From Vitrella brassicaformis (Eukaryota; Sar; Vitrellaceae): DNA of 59,460 nucleotides. The stretch's first letter is position 1. Every line of letters begins with the position of its first letter. The position numbers were made by a program, and so were the translations under genes. The stretch is taken from NCBI GenBank assembly GCA_001179505.1, contig CDMY01000176.1, forward strand, positions 1 to 59,460, read 5' to 3'. This document shows positions 1 through 11,520 of this stretch, one piece after another. The notes beneath the pieces were generated by a model, which did no database searches, was not told the origin of the DNA, and saw nothing but the letters and a program-made list of their open reading frames with translations.

Positions 1-215
1 GTCATGTGTCTGGATGGATTCGCTCTCGCTTGTCTATCGCCCTCGCGCGTGCGACTAGCTTCTGTCTGCGTGGGGGAGGGAGGGGAGGGTTTGCGGGACT
101 GGGGTGTGCTGATGGGGTGGGGATTGATCCCTCCTCCCCTTGAGCCTGTTTGACTCTGCGTGCTGATGGGACTGTATTTGTATGAGTATCACGGACACAC
201 AGACGAGTGTTACGG

Positions 216-1931
216 TTAATGACAGTTTCCCCCCAATATATATGCGATTCTAGACTTTCTTACCTTCAGATCGAGCCCGGAGAACTCCTCTATGAGATGA
301 AAAGCGATGAATGCCACCTCATGGCCCCACTTATCTGACGTCATCAGCCTACGGTCGCATAGCACACTCGTAATTGCAGGGACGAAGTTGGCCTTGACCA
401 GCCGTAGATAGCGTTTGTCTGACTCACGGCCACCTAATTCGAATCCATCTGAGCAGCAAACACAATCAAAGGCACAGTACATGACAATCGATCGATCCAT
501 CCAGTATAGGTGCTTACACGTGATGTTTGCCGGTAGTGAGAGGCCCATCATTACGTCCCAGTCAAACCTAGCTGCCTCGGGCCTCGTGGCGATCAGTCTA
601 GCGATGGCATCGAGTGTGTTGCTGTCGGCTGACATTGTTGTTGCAATCCTCTTAAGAGCTGCACATACAAAGAAGGACAACCGAGAAGTGAGTGTCGGTT
701 GCAGTTGATTTTTTTCTCACCCACCACGTCTGCATTGAACTCCCCACGCCGATATGTCGTCAGATTCTTCGTCTACGTACTCAAGGATGTGAACGATGGA
801 GCCGAGTAGACATAGGGCTTTCCACTGGACGAGGTCAACGACTGCCCCGATAGTAGATGATGTCAACGCACTCAGGAGGGGATCGATCTTGCTGGCAACA
901 TGCATCTGAAACGGCTGCTCGTACTCGTGAAGCTGACGAACATGCGCACGAGAATGCTCACAAACTGTTACTCAAAACAGCAAACAAAACAAAAACAGCT
1001 TCATGTGGTGTGTGCAGAGTAGTGATGTCTCTGTCTTGTGATGCCCTGATCTCCCCACTCATTCCCTCTTACCAACACGCTCGCCATCCTCGTTTGCAAG
1101 CGGGAAGTTCATCACGAGTGTCTCCATAATGCATCCCATTAAAGGTCTGCCATCGAACACCGGCGTCGCCTCGTTTAGCACGATATCCACAAGTACGCCA
1201 AAGAGACGCATCCAATAGGATGGAGGGCTCGCCCTGCTGCAGAGCGACCTCAAGAAGGCAGCAGCTGCTCGTCCAGCCCCGTCAGCATCACCCATCATTC
1301 TCACAACAGCCTCAGCTTGATCGATGACAGATCCATGCTCCGAAATGAGTATCTCGCGATAAGTGTCCAGACGCTCGGCCCATGCAGCGCTGGCCATGAA
1401 GTGAGGCATGAAGAGGCTGGCGAGATATATGAAAGCACGGTTGAGGACTGTTGGATGCGACGATGAGGTAAGCACCCTCTCCATAGTGACAAATAGTCGA
1501 CTTGCTTTTTCTCGGCCGATACGGAAGGCACATCCGCATTGCGAGAGAGTCAACAAGAGGCGCGAAGCGGCGATGTTAATGCCGTCCGGCGTCCACCCGG
1601 ACTCATCTTCGAGGCTCTCAGCCAGGCAGTAAGCGAGGGTCTTCAAGCGAGCCGATGCCTCCGTCAGCAGTCTGCGCACGACCTCAGGTCTTTGGGACTC
1701 ATCATCAATGTCTTCTGGAAGCACCCGGTCCAGCAGGTTCGAGAGGTTGTGGATACGCTCGCTTTTGATGATTGCAGAAGTGACGGTAGAAGTGCCGCTG
1801 GGACGGAATAGCCGGATAAGATTATCCACAGCCCCTCTCAGCTCATCAAGCGTGACGTCGTTTGTGTCCCCACGGCCGGCGGGGGTTGCACTGTGAGATG
1901 CGGCTGCACTTGCTTGACTTCCGCTGCTCAT
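216..1931 (-). CDS. Hypothetical helical-repeat-like protein, 3 to 4 exons
   Basis: I do not recognise the family. The start codon is at 1931-1929, and the first residues are Ser/Ala-rich. Exon 1 (1931-1073) joins in frame to exon 2 (964-725) and exon 3 (658-264). All three have GT donors and AG acceptors, and together they give 498 codons. The protein is almost entirely predicted amphipathic helix with Leu/Ala pairs (for example the stretch ending LLLTLSQCG), resembling HEAT/ARM-type scaffolds, but no diagnostic motif is visible. The C-terminus is unresolved: reading through the last donor ends at 216, while a possible fourth exon at 162 would end at a TAG at 57-55. It is divergent from the gene starting at 2114, with 182 bp between the start codons. 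Confidence 0.6.
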
Positions 1932-2036
1932 GCTGACTGCAGCTTCCTCAAGTTTAGCTCACAGCAGCAGAATCAACACACCGTCTCACCAAGCAGCAGC
2001 ACCATCTCGTGTTCTTCCCGACACCCCTCCTTCGCG

Positions 2037-2048
2037 GCTAAGCTCGCA
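2037..2048. promoter_or_regulatory. GCTAAGCTCGCA element between divergent genes
   Basis: Lies in the 182 bp between the start codons at 1929 and 2114; the same core as at 42755 and 53438. Confidence 0.35.
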
Positions 2049-2113
2049 GCTCCTCGACGGGGAGGAAAGGAAGGTGACTCGTCCAAGCATCTCGAGGGGT
2101 ATAGTGAAGCGGA

Positions 2114-3091
2114 ATGGTGAATTTGCTCACGGAACTCCATCGGTGAGCGACGCGCACATCTTCACATTCATTGCATCGTGCTGGCTGGCTTCTGTGTCTG
2201 TCAGGGAGGCCGATGTCGAGAACTACGATGAAGAGATGCCGCAGTAAGCATCCACACACACACGGGAGAACAGATCTCACACGTGTCTGTCATGCCTCGC
2301 TCGCTGCAATCAATGCATTGCAGGTACCCTGGGCGAGTGCTGATATGGCACTGCACCAAGAAAGTGTGGCAGATGGGAGCAGTCCTCGGTATGTATGCGG
2401 CGAAGGATGAGATCTCTGTCTGGTCTGATGCTGAGAACATGTATGCTGCGTCCATCAGGCTGTGCGGGCACTGCCATTTATCTCGGTGTGCGGCGCCTCC
2501 CATTCCAGCCCTACTATTGGAATGCTGTAAGTGGCCGTTAGTTATGTGTATTGATTGACCAGCTGCAAGGCTTGCAATGCACTGGCATGTCAGGGCTACG
2601 TGTGCCTGGGTGTCAGCACGGCGCTTTGGTTCCCTGTCATGTTCCGCATAGCGTCGCTGGACGAGCCTGGAATTGATGACAGAGGCTTTCGACTCAGCAA
2701 GAATGAGGGGCAAAAAGATGTCGACAAGTGGGCCTTCGGAGGTGACCGAAAACTGAAAGCAGCAGATGGCAGGACGCCTACATGTGTTGGGTGCTTCCTG
2801 CCTTGATCGCGTGGTCGCTCAGGTGCCGTCATCACCCCCTTGTTTACCTCCCCGTTTGTGCCGACCTCCCAGAGCATCACATACAAGACGGCCGACAACG
2901 TCAGGAAGGTCAAGCCCGCCAGCGTCAACACCCTGCTGCCAATGCCCCGCGAGCTGGCTACGGCCGTAGCTGTGGGGTGCATTGTGGGCATGGTTGCCCT
3001 CATGATCGACTCCCGCACCCGACGGGCGGTGCGGGGTGTGAAGAATGCCATCAGGGACAAGGTGCAGGAGAAGGAGAGGCAGCAGCAGTGA
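2114..3091 (+). CDS. Small multi-pass membrane protein, unknown family
   Basis: Six exons (2114-2142, 2205-2243, 2324-2388, 2459-2526, 2594-2741, 2823-3091) join in one frame to 205 residues. All junctions are GT-AG and the stop is TGA. The N-terminus (MVNLLTELHR) is acidic further on. A Gly/Ala-rich hydrophobic segment (GAVLGGCAGTAIYLG) is followed by GYVCLGVSTALWFPVMF and, near the C-terminus, by a third hydrophobic helix (AVAVGCIVGMVALMI), then a basic Lys/Arg/Gln tail. The size and Gly-rich membrane helices recall small mitochondrial inner-membrane proteins of the Tim17/NDUFA11 kind, but I see no decisive motif, so this is only a suggestion. The first exon is just 29 nt. Confidence 0.75.
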
Positions 3092-3356
3092 GGGAGGTGG
3101 TTTCTTGGGTGTGTGGAGGAATGGACACTTGCGATGTGCGAGTGGGGGTATTATGGCTCGTTTATGGGGTCGCGATTTGTCACGTGATTTGTCATCTTGT
3201 ACCATAGTCAGACCATCTCTGTCTACTCTGTGTGTGTGTCTGCGAGATTGAATGAAGTAATCCCATCAGTAAAACGACGACGAAAGTGCACATGGCATCA
3301 ATCACATTGCACAAATGTGCAGCCATCCATCCACGTATCCATGGATGCATCCGTCG

Positions 3357-4877
3357 TCACGAGAAGAGCTTGTAGAGTTGGTTGGACCCCTTGCCGCTCT
3401 GGAACGATATGGCCGTCTTCGACTGATGAAGCCACACAACCACATACACACACACACACGCATCCAATCCACACACCACCTTACTTCAGGAGCGAGTGTG
3501 TGGAACTTTGCAAAGTACAGCCACGTGAAGAGCACCCCAGCAGCGAAGCCGAACACATGACTCTCCCACGATACATCTGGTGAGAGACACAGCAGACAGG
3601 CAGGAAATAACGACAAAGCCTCGCTAATCTGTGTTTGTGCAGAGGCCTTTTCGAGGCGTCTCACCCACCGCTCTTGAGGCTGAGTACTTGGCAGAACATG
3701 GCACAGACCATGGACCCGTAGAGGAAGATAGTGACCAGGAGCACCGCCACAGCTATCCAGTCAATCGGCCTCACCCATATCACCTGCCGCAACCAAAGTC
3801 GGAACAGTGCGCGCCCCATGCCCGAGTACGTGTCCCACTCTTGCCTCACCTCACTGATGAGAAACGCCAAGTAGCTGACGGACACAGAGCACGAGGCACA
3901 AAAGACATAATGCCGTCACAAGAAGTCTGTCTCTTCCGTTCTACATCGGTACCCAAAGAGCACACCCGACAGGCCAGCATGGTTGCTGTCTGGTCTTGGA
4001 GACAGCAGCCAGACGAGCAGCCCGCCGACCAGTGAAATGAAGACACTCGCAAGGGCAAACACTGAAATACCATACGTCGCCATCCCAGTAGCCAGACCAA
4101 ACCAACCTGCACGAAGCGGACCATTAAAACACCAGCTGCTGCTCACATCACATCGATTACTAATCATATTCTTGAGAAAGTGGAAGAGATTCCAGTGGGC
4201 CCATGGAGACAGCAAGAGGCCGAGGAGACCTCTGAGTGACCGAGGCTTGATGGAGCAGAATTGGGCGACTGGAATGCGGACAGTTTGCATGATGACCAGC
4301 GCCAGCATGATGATCGGCGGCAGGGTCAGCAGGAGCAGATATCGCCTTTTGGCCTTGGGATTGTCGAGGTCAAATGCATCCTGCAGGCCAGAGGCAATGA
4401 GGGGTCGGGAGATTCATCATGGCCATCTTTGCTGCAAGACACAAGCCCCACCTCGATGACGTTCCCGTCCAGGCTGAGCTGCGTTTCCATCTCCCGGGTT
4501 CTGCGGCCACTCGAGGCGGTCTTTTCAAGCATTCCGAGAACCTGCAGGACAAACACACGCAGATGTGCAATGGAGGGGCTCACATCTTTGCATGTGGAGA
4601 GCCGTACCTTAGCTGCTGGGATGGCTGTTGGTTTGCTGTGGTGACGGGCTGGCAGCACTTCTCCACGTACGCCTTGCCTCCCACCACCTGATCGAGTAGC
4701 AGGAGTGGCATGCCACACGGCGGCCAAAGGCAGTGCCCCTTTGTGCATGCCCGCGTCGGTTAGCGGCTGCAGGAAAGTGTGATTCGCAGTGCTGAAGTCC
4801 ACCGCCAGCCTCCCATCGGCGACTTTGCAGACCATCGCAACCAGCGACCCGGAGATGAAGGGAATCCACGCAGCCAT
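3357..4877 (-). CDS. Rhomboid-family intramembrane serine protease
   Basis: The rhomboid hallmarks appear in order on the minus strand. These are a membrane segment RYLLLLTLPPIIMLALVIMQ, then the luminal-loop/TM2 signature SPWAHWNLFHFLKN, then the catalytic-serine motif GLSGVLFG (about 3965), and finally the catalytic histidine motif SHVFGFAAG (about 3565). A 41-residue hydrophilic/hydrophobic block (about 3850-3700) precedes the His exon. The last coding exon gives SKTAISFQSGKG and ends at TGA 3359-3357. The likely protein is a 6-7 TM polytopic protease that cleaves within the membrane. The N-terminus is uncertain: an in-frame ATG at 4877 starts a hydrophobic leader (MAAWIPFISGSLVAM), and exons near 4540-4440 and 4385-4140 lead into TM1. 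The leader region is duplicated at 6.9-7.2 kb. Ser and His are both present, so it is probably active. Confidence 0.82.
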
Positions 4878-4960
4878 GGTCTGTGCTGTGTGCAGATATG
4901 CACTGCCTCGGACACATGCATGCGATCGCCTTTCTGGGGGCGGAGACTGCGACCCCCCCC
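4673..4960 (-). repeat. Direct repeat copy 1 (5' end of rhomboid gene)
   Basis: This segment has a diverged partner at about 6900-7185 in the same orientation. Shared tracts include the run around gcgactttgcagaccatcgc (4819-4838 and 7059-7078) and cgatcgcct with a gggggcggagactg tail. On the minus strand both copies encode related leaders starting MAAWI and ending TFLQPLTDAG. Confidence 0.7.
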
Positions 4961-5058
4961 CCCCGCGAGACTGGAGAGATTCCTGCGACAGAAGCACCGT
5001 CTGCTGCTGCTACCGAACGTCATTGTTGAGATGTCAATGTCCCCTGCCCACCCCCCAA

Positions 5059-6229
5059 TACGACCCGAAGGGCTACTACGCCCTCCTCGGCGTCCACCCC
5101 ACGGCCACCCAGGCCGACATCAAGAAGGCGCGCGATGCCATTCTGCTGGTGGGTGACGCGACTAATCGCACACACGGGGGTGAATGGAGGGCAGGAGAGG
5201 CTCTTTTGCAATGGTGTCGCTCCAGTGGCTCATCCCCCGTCTCTTCTTCTCCTCCCGTGTCTGTGTGTGTGGTGCAGAGGGGCGGCCACCCCGACAAGAC
5301 ACCCGCTGCCGACAAAGAGCCCAGCACCCGCCACTCCCAGGCCGTCAATGAGGCCTACGCGGTCCTCAGTGACTCCAACAAGAGGCGCGCGTACGACACG
5401 CCAGAGGTGAGCACACTTGATGCCGTCCACTGCCCCTTTTTGCTCCCACATCTGCTCTCTCTCTCTCTCTCTGTTTGTGTGTGTGTGTGGAGATGCAGCC
5501 ACGGAGGGTCATCTATGCACGGAACGCCGACCCCCACTATGCGCCGCCCAACCCCAGGGATGATGATGAGTGGAGAAGACGTGTGGCTTATGTAAGGACG
5601 AAAGGCCAGCTCCCTGCCAGTTGAGGTGATTGTTGATGGTGTCTCGCTTCTGTCTGTCTGCCTTCGCAGGTACACAAGTGGGAGACGGGTCAAGAGAGGC
5701 TTCCTACGGCCGCAAAAATGCCACAGGTGAGTACGCACGACACGCTACATCTTTTTCCTCCACGCACCCGATGCCGTCTCTTCATGTGCAGCACCGACTT
5801 GGATGTCACCGCCCGCCCTTCCCTTACCCGCGCTTCCCTTACCCGCCCCCTCCCGCCCACCACACCCCTCAGCGGCCGGCCGACTTGTACCCCAAGGTCG
5901 TTACGGCGGCGTCTGCGGCGAGGATTGGCATCAGGGAGGAGGGCTGGTACGAGAACGAGGCCACGGGGGACATGGAGTATTGGCAGAGATACGAGGAGGG
6001 CGGCTGGAGAGTCACGAGAGAGGATTCCGACTTTTTCTCTCAGCTGCACTCGTTCGGTGCCAGCGCATGCACAGCATGCCAAGGCTGCCGAGACGGCTGC
6101 AAGGTGGCCGCCGACAACTGCCGAGAGGCGGCAAAACAAGCCGCAGAATACTGCCGACAGAAGGCGGCGGAGGTGGGGGCATATCTCAAACGGTGGGCGG
6201 TGCAGATGATGCAACCATGCAGCCATTAG
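5059..6229 (+). CDS. J-domain (DnaJ/HSP40) protein, N-terminus unresolved
   Basis: The J domain is split over two exons: YDPKGYYALLGVHPTATQA (5059-5148) and the loop carrying the HPD motif (GGHPDKTP) with the helix IV end SDSNKRRAYDTPE (5278-5406). Further exons are 5499-5591, 5670-5726 and 5792-6229, all phase 0 with GT-AG borders. After the J domain comes a Pro/Tyr/His-rich linker (PFPYPRFPYPPPP), a conserved-looking block (GWYENEATGDMEYWQRYEE) and a Cys-rich C-terminus (CTACQGCRDGCK, then NC and YC). There is no zinc-finger CxxCxGxG, so it is a type III J protein that would stimulate an Hsp70. Frame is open upstream to 4789, but no convincing initiator is visible; 4879 is one candidate, inside the rhomboid 5' region. 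The gene sits between two direct repeats. Confidence 0.82.
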
Positions 6230-6899
6230 CACACCCGCCGTCCAGCAGCCCACCCACAGCACCTGCCGAGCCCCTCCTGGCGCACGTCGGCCATTTGGGG
6301 CCTTGTGTGAGCGCGTGTCGTGTGATCGTGTCTACCATGGACTCTGCGTGTCTGGGTGGTGTCGGGGGATTGTGGGTGGCTGGGACGGTTTTGCTGATAT
6401 GTCGCGCTGTGAGTGGCTATGTAAGGGGCGCGTTGTGCACTCATCGCTTGTGGAAGCGATGGGCTGTGCGCGTAAGCTTTCCATAGCCACTCCGGCGGCC
6501 GACTGGCAGGCCCGTCGATGGGCGCGACTGCGGCGCGTGGATGGGCCTGTCTGCGTGTCGCGCGTGATCGTCGTGGTGTGCCAGTCTGTCGGCCAGACAA
6601 AGGGGCTCGGACACACTGCGGTGTGCTGTGTGGATGGATGGATGGATGGATTGATGGACGAAGGTGTCGTTCAATCGACTGACAAACGCATGTTGCGTCA
6701 GAACAGATCGCGTCACACGCATGTCGCGTCACACACAAATGCACCCACCCAACTTGTGCCAAATATAAATCCACATATCGATGGATGGCATCTCTTTCGT
6801 GTGGCAGGCACACCACGATAGACACCCCTTCACCGACATTGACAGCACGCAGGCAGGCAGGCACGTTGGCAGCGGCAATATATTGGGCAGCGGTTCTCC
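6230..6899. other. Intergenic, no gene seen
   Basis: 3' flank of the J-domain gene. It holds a short (GGAT)n run near 6631-6655. I see no coding evidence beyond chance frames. Confidence 0.5.
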
Positions 6900-7185
6900 G
6901 CCTTTCCTCCCAACACCTAAGGGTAGCAGGAATGGCATGGCACAGGGCGGCCAAATGAACCACTCTGCAATGCCCCTCCGTCCATACCTACCCGCGTCCG
7001 TCAGGGGCTGCAGAAAAGTATCATTTGCAGCGCGACAGTCCCCCGCCAGACTCCCCTCGGCGACTTTGCAGACCATCGCGAAGGAGACCAAACAGATCCA
7101 TGCAGCCATGATGGAGAAGTCAGAAGGGAAAGTTTCGATGCATGCGATCGCCTCCTCTGGGGGCGGAGACTGAGCCCCCAGTGAG
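6900..7185 (-). repeat. Direct repeat copy 2 (rhomboid leader-like)
   Basis: This is the partner of the segment at 4673-4960. The minus strand reads MAAWICLVSFAMVCKVAEG and later TFLQPLTDAG, followed by a GT donor-like site (gtaggt). It may be a relic first exon of a rhomboid duplicate; no rhomboid catalytic exons follow it. Confidence 0.65.
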
Positions 7186-7737
7186 AGGGTATGTCGGGCG
7201 TCAGAAGCACATCTGCTGCCGTCGAAAGCCTGCATGATGGCTGAGATTTTGACGGCGAGATTTGTTTTCTCGACGGAGAGACAGGACGAGACAAGACCGC
7301 ATTTTATTTTGTGAGCAACTCCGGACATTCACAATTTCTGTCCGAGTTCGGTTTCTCAGCCTTCTCTCAGCCACAGATCCCCCGTTCCTTTTTCTCTTCA
7401 CCTGTTTTTTGGCTTGTGTGGTCCGCCCCATCCCCTCCCACCCCTCCCAACTCGTCCTGGAGGAGTCCTCCACCGCCGTGCCGTGAGCGAGGCCGCAGCC
7501 GGTGGCGCCACCCGCCGTGCCCTGAGCGGGTGGCGACCGCCTGACACCTGTCTGGCGTCAGCTGAGCGCGCGCACGACTTCTTTTGTCTTCGAAGCATCC
7601 TTTCAGGTGAGTACAGGTGAGTACACGTGTCATGCCTTTGAGTTGGCTGCGGTGACGATATGGTGTACGGAGGATGTTCAAGGATAGCTGCGTGGCATGT
7701 TGATGCCCTGTTGGCATGTTGATGTGCAGGTGAAGCT

Positions 7738-8950
7738 TTGGTCTCCTTGACGAAGGGTATCCGAACCGTCAAGAAGTTTGACCTTTTCTCGACAAAGTCC
7801 TCACAGGTGAAATATGAATCTGTTGTACGGTTGCACACTGACTTTATCTTTACTACTTCACAGACCAGTCTTTCCAGGATGATCTCAATCGGCGCCGCGG
7901 CGACATTTTGCTTTTTCTCGACGGAGAGACAAGACGCTTGGTATTTTGTATCGCTGGGCATTCAGATTCAGGTGGTTCAGGTTTTGCTCCTTTCTGAGAT
8001 GATTCATCGACGCCCCTTCTGCAAACGGCAACGGAGGTGCCCAATCACGTGCTGTTCCGGTTGCTGAGCTCACCTTCAGAACATCGCAACTCTATCAAAT
8101 CAAGGTCCGCCCGCACACATATATATACAGTCGCTCGAAGGGGCTGACCGAACGGAAGGATGAGCTCCACTTGACCCCTGATCTCTCTCTCTGTGTGTGT
8201 ATGTATGTGTGCGTGTGCCTGTCGTGCAGTTCCACGTTCGGCTGTCGTTCTTGTTGTATTACTGACGAAAAAAGACAAGAACACGTGTCATCATGTGTGT
8301 TGCGTGCATGTGATGACTTGCAGCGTCATTTGAGCCCGATCCGGAGCAGCCGTCATTGATTGCGATCACGCAGTGTGCACGCAAGACCGCGTGAGTGATC
8401 CATGTCCTCACACGGCGTGTTCCATGAGGTGGGATTGATTACTTCGTGCAGGTTGCTGGGGAGATGGCCTTTCAGAACGTCTCATCGCACAAGAACATCC
8501 TACCGGTGAAGGACATCCGATACGAGCGCGGATTTCTGTACATGGTGACACCAAAGTGTGACAAGACCCTCAACTCATTCATGATCCGCAGGTGGACAAA
8601 GACAAGACCGAAACGAGAAATCGAGAGATCTCGACTCATGGATTCATCTCGATCTGTGTTGTCATGCAGTGGTCCTCTCAGCGAAGCGCAGGCAGCCGAG
8701 TTGTTCGGTCAGATATGCGAGGGGGTGCTGGCCGTGCACATGTCGTGAGCAGGAAGAGATCAGTCTTGAGCATCCCTTGCAACCCTGACACACATGACCG
8801 ACCGGATGTGCTCTCTTGTCACAGGAATCTCATCCACTGTGACCTGAAGCCAGAAAACTTCTTCATGCGCGGCGGCACCGTCCTGCTCGCCGACTTCGAC
8901 CTCTCCTCGATCAGACTCACCTTGGCCCGATCTGGATCGGGGGAGGAGAG
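7738..8950 (+). pseudogene. Protein-kinase-like gene, truncated after subdomain VII
   Basis: Kinase motifs are clear. Exon 8452-8591 has HKNILPVKDIRYERGFLYMV (the alpha-C/beta-4 to hinge region). Exon 8670-8744 has GPLSEAQAAELFGQICEGVL (alpha-E). The exon from 8825 has the catalytic loop HCDLKPENF and a DFG equivalent, ADFD. Canonical HRD is HCD and DFG is DFD, both tolerated in some atypical kinases. Upstream, 7738-7808 and 7865-7970 look like N-terminal exons, and 8229-8281 may encode a hydrophobic beta strand followed by KKDK, but the phases there do not join cleanly and no VAIK lysine or Gly loop is certain. After ADFDLSS the sequence runs at about 8945 into repeat block P. No activation-segment APE, subdomain IX or C-lobe is found. 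I read it as a kinase fragment capped by the repeat locus, possibly still transcribed. Confidence 0.6.
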
Positions 8951-10320
8951 TTCGAGCGAGATGGGCAACAGACTTTGCCCAGGCGGTGTCGTGTGGGGGC
9001 GGTTGGAGGGGTGCTGCTGCTGTTGGCGGCAGAAGCCTCTCCACCGCCCTCAGGCGACGACAGGACCCCCCCAGCAGCCCCACCAACAGGAGCGACAAGG
9101 CGGCCTCGGGCTAGGGGGTGAGATCTAACACGAGGATGGGGTGGATGGGCAGCTAGGCCACACTACTCACCTCTCCGTGTGCCGAATGGATGCCTTTGCC
9201 TGTCTGTCAGGGGATGACACGGACGAGGACGGGGAGAGTGAGGGCGAGGGCAAGCCCGGCGAGCACCAGCAGCAGCGGCCGCCACAGCAGCCCGCCCAGG
9301 TAACACGAAGACGCACAGACAGAGCCCAGCGTCTCATGGCCCTTTCTGTCCCTGCCTGCTTTCAGGTCATCGTTGTCTACATTTTATATTCTGACGGCGA
9401 TTGTCTTCAATGCCCCGCGCACCAACAGGACATGTAGGCACGTTCGTTTATAAAAAACACATAAATGCACAGAGTCTGTGCGTGGGGTGACGATTGGTGG
9501 TTGTGTATGTGTCTCGGTGTGTCTGCAGGCCCGCAAGTCGACTGCCCCGGCCGCGCCTGACACAAAGAGCGGTACGAGTGTCCTCCCACCCATCAGACAG
9601 ACAAACAGCCAGAGAAAGAGGCAGAAGGCAGACAGTTATGTGTGTCCATCAGACGGATCGGTCGAGCTATATAGTGGGCGGCCGACCACGAGGACGACAC
9701 CATCACACCCCTTCTGAAGGAGGAGGAGGCGGCCGACCCCGAGTGGAAAAAGACTGCGCCCATCCCCCGCCTGCATGCCCTGATCAACCAGCTGCTCGAG
9801 GCCGAGGGTATGTGTGCCTGTACTCAAAAGACACACACATCACTGGAACCAGCCCACGCCGAGTTCCAATCTCCTGTATGCTATGCCTGTCGAGCAGAGA
9901 ACAAGAAAGAGAAGGCCGACAAGGAGAAGACGGGCAAGGAGGGAGAGCGTGAGAGAGGTGGGAAGCACGGTCATGCATCTGTGAATGGTACGGATCTGTG
10001 TATGTGAACATTCTGTTGCTGTGGATATCAGGGGCGTCGGGCGTGTGGGATGCAGTCGAGGCACCCAAATCAGAGGGGCCGACACTGGGCCAAGGTACAC
10101 CCCCATTCACACGGCAGGGGGCAGGGAGAGGCGACTCACATCCATCCATCTGCGCATTGACCTTCATGGCTCTCTCTCCTTTCTGTCCTTCAGGGGGCCA
10201 GAAGGTCTCAAAGCGGCAGCAGCGGCAGGTACACAACAACGCGCTCAGCCAGACAGACAAACAGGCCGCGACAGAGCCCCTTTATCTATCTCATGACGGT
10301 TCTCTGCTTCCCTACCGCCG
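8945..10320 (+). repeat. Segmental duplication block P, copy 1
   Basis: It has exon-like islands in a fixed order: a Gln/Gly-rich tail (PPQQPHQQER), an acidic DDTDEDGESEGEGKPGE plus poly-Gln (about 9210-9300), VIVVYILYSDGDCL (about 9366), the module WAADHEDDTITPLL to LINQLLEAEG (9679-9806), a Lys/Glu helix ENKKEKADKEK (about 9897), GASGVWDAVE with GPTLGQ (about 10030-10095), and QKVSKRQQRQ (10198-10229). A TAG sits in frame immediately before the W of the module (9676-9678), so this copy seems broken there. It shares long non-coding tracts with 15000-15640 and 16930-18080, so the whole locus was copied, not only exons. Confidence 0.75.
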
Positions 10321-11520
10321 TAGTATCGATACGACGCATCCAGCAACGGTACGGTAGCCACCTTGATTGACAGACACCTAGGCAGCAAAACACACACACG
10401 TTCACACAGGCATGTCATGTGCCCGCCCTCTGTCGCTGCGCTGTCCTTTCAGAGTTGCGTCACGAGACGTGCAGCGCCTCCAATCCCCACCCAATGCGGC
10501 TCTCACACCACGGCGGCCTGCACTACGACTCGGTCACATAATCTAAGAAGCAACCAACGACCCAGCCATCCATCCGACTGATGCGACTCTGCGTTGTGTG
10601 TGCCCACATCAGATTGTCCTCTGTCACGGCCAGCGCCCCCTCACCACGGCTGCACCAGGGGTAAGACACGCTGACGGGGCTTTCGCAAAGGCATGTGTGT
10701 CATTGCTGGCTCTGGCTGGCTGTCTCACTCAGGCTTTGGAGAACCGTGCCATCAGGCGGGCAAACAGGCGCAGAGAGGTGAGTGACAAGCCGACGAGGAG
10801 TAGTGCAGTCGAGCTGTTAACAGGTCTGGCTGTCTTGTGTGTCCGGGACCTGCATGCCCCGGTGCAGGGGGACGGCACGCAGCCCCACGGCATCCCCAGC
10901 ATCGGCTGCCTCGCCCTCAACCTCAAGGAAACCAAACCTCAAGCCACAAGGTCGGTCGACACCGACACCGACACCTACCTTACACACACACATACATACT
11001 ATCCCCCCTCCCTCCCTGCCTCCTGGCTGCGCATATGGTTGGTTGGCATCTGTCAATCAGGATGACGGAGGTCCTGCAGCTCGCCCGTCTGCTGCCGCAC
11101 CGCCTGCCGGCACAGATCCCGCCCTCCTACCTGGCTCCCGTTGGTGGCGAGCCTGCTCGACAGCCTGCTCGCCCACCGCCTCAGTGTCGAGGACCGGTTG
11201 CGCAAGGACCTCGAGGAGCCCCATCCCGTCTCAACCGACGAGGTGAGTGAGTGACGGAGGGCGGTCAGCCAGCCAGGCAGACAGGCAGGGAGACGGACAG
11301 TTAGGTTGGGAGGAAGGGATTAGTCATGGCCGCCGTAGAGCAGTAGCACGGTAGCTGTGCTGTTTTTTCACATGTACGCCTCCACCTTACCCCATCCTCG
11401 TCCGTCATCGATTAGGCTGATTTGGATTTCTTCAAGTGCGACCAGCGCAATGATCGCCCCCGCACTGAAGACCAGGTACAGCACACACACACACCAGGTT
11501 CTTACATCGAGAGTCGGTGT
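10320..11520 (+). repeat. Block O, copy 1: inverted copy of the HAT1-OTU 3' region
   Basis: It matches the reverse strand of about 49380-50560. The copy begins inside the OTU penultimate exon (equivalent of IEIYDAS), keeps the last OTU exon with [18 protein letters not shown] and a TAA stop (10450-10545), then the downstream exons IVLCHGQRPLTTAAPG (10612-10659), ALENRAIRRANRRRE (10734-10778), GDGTQPHGIPSIGCLALN (10868 on) and MTEVLQLARLLPHRLP (11060 on). The OTU catalytic-Cys exon is missing. In the MTEVLQ exon an indel near 11145 moves SLLAHRLSVEDRLRKD out of frame, so this copy cannot make the full product. Confidence 0.8.

Noticed and set aside
9388-9430. SDGDCL resembling the OTU catalytic motif DGNCLF
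   Set aside because: No other OTU elements accompany it in block P, and the following residues (HCNAP) do not fit the OTU helix, so it is likely coincidence.
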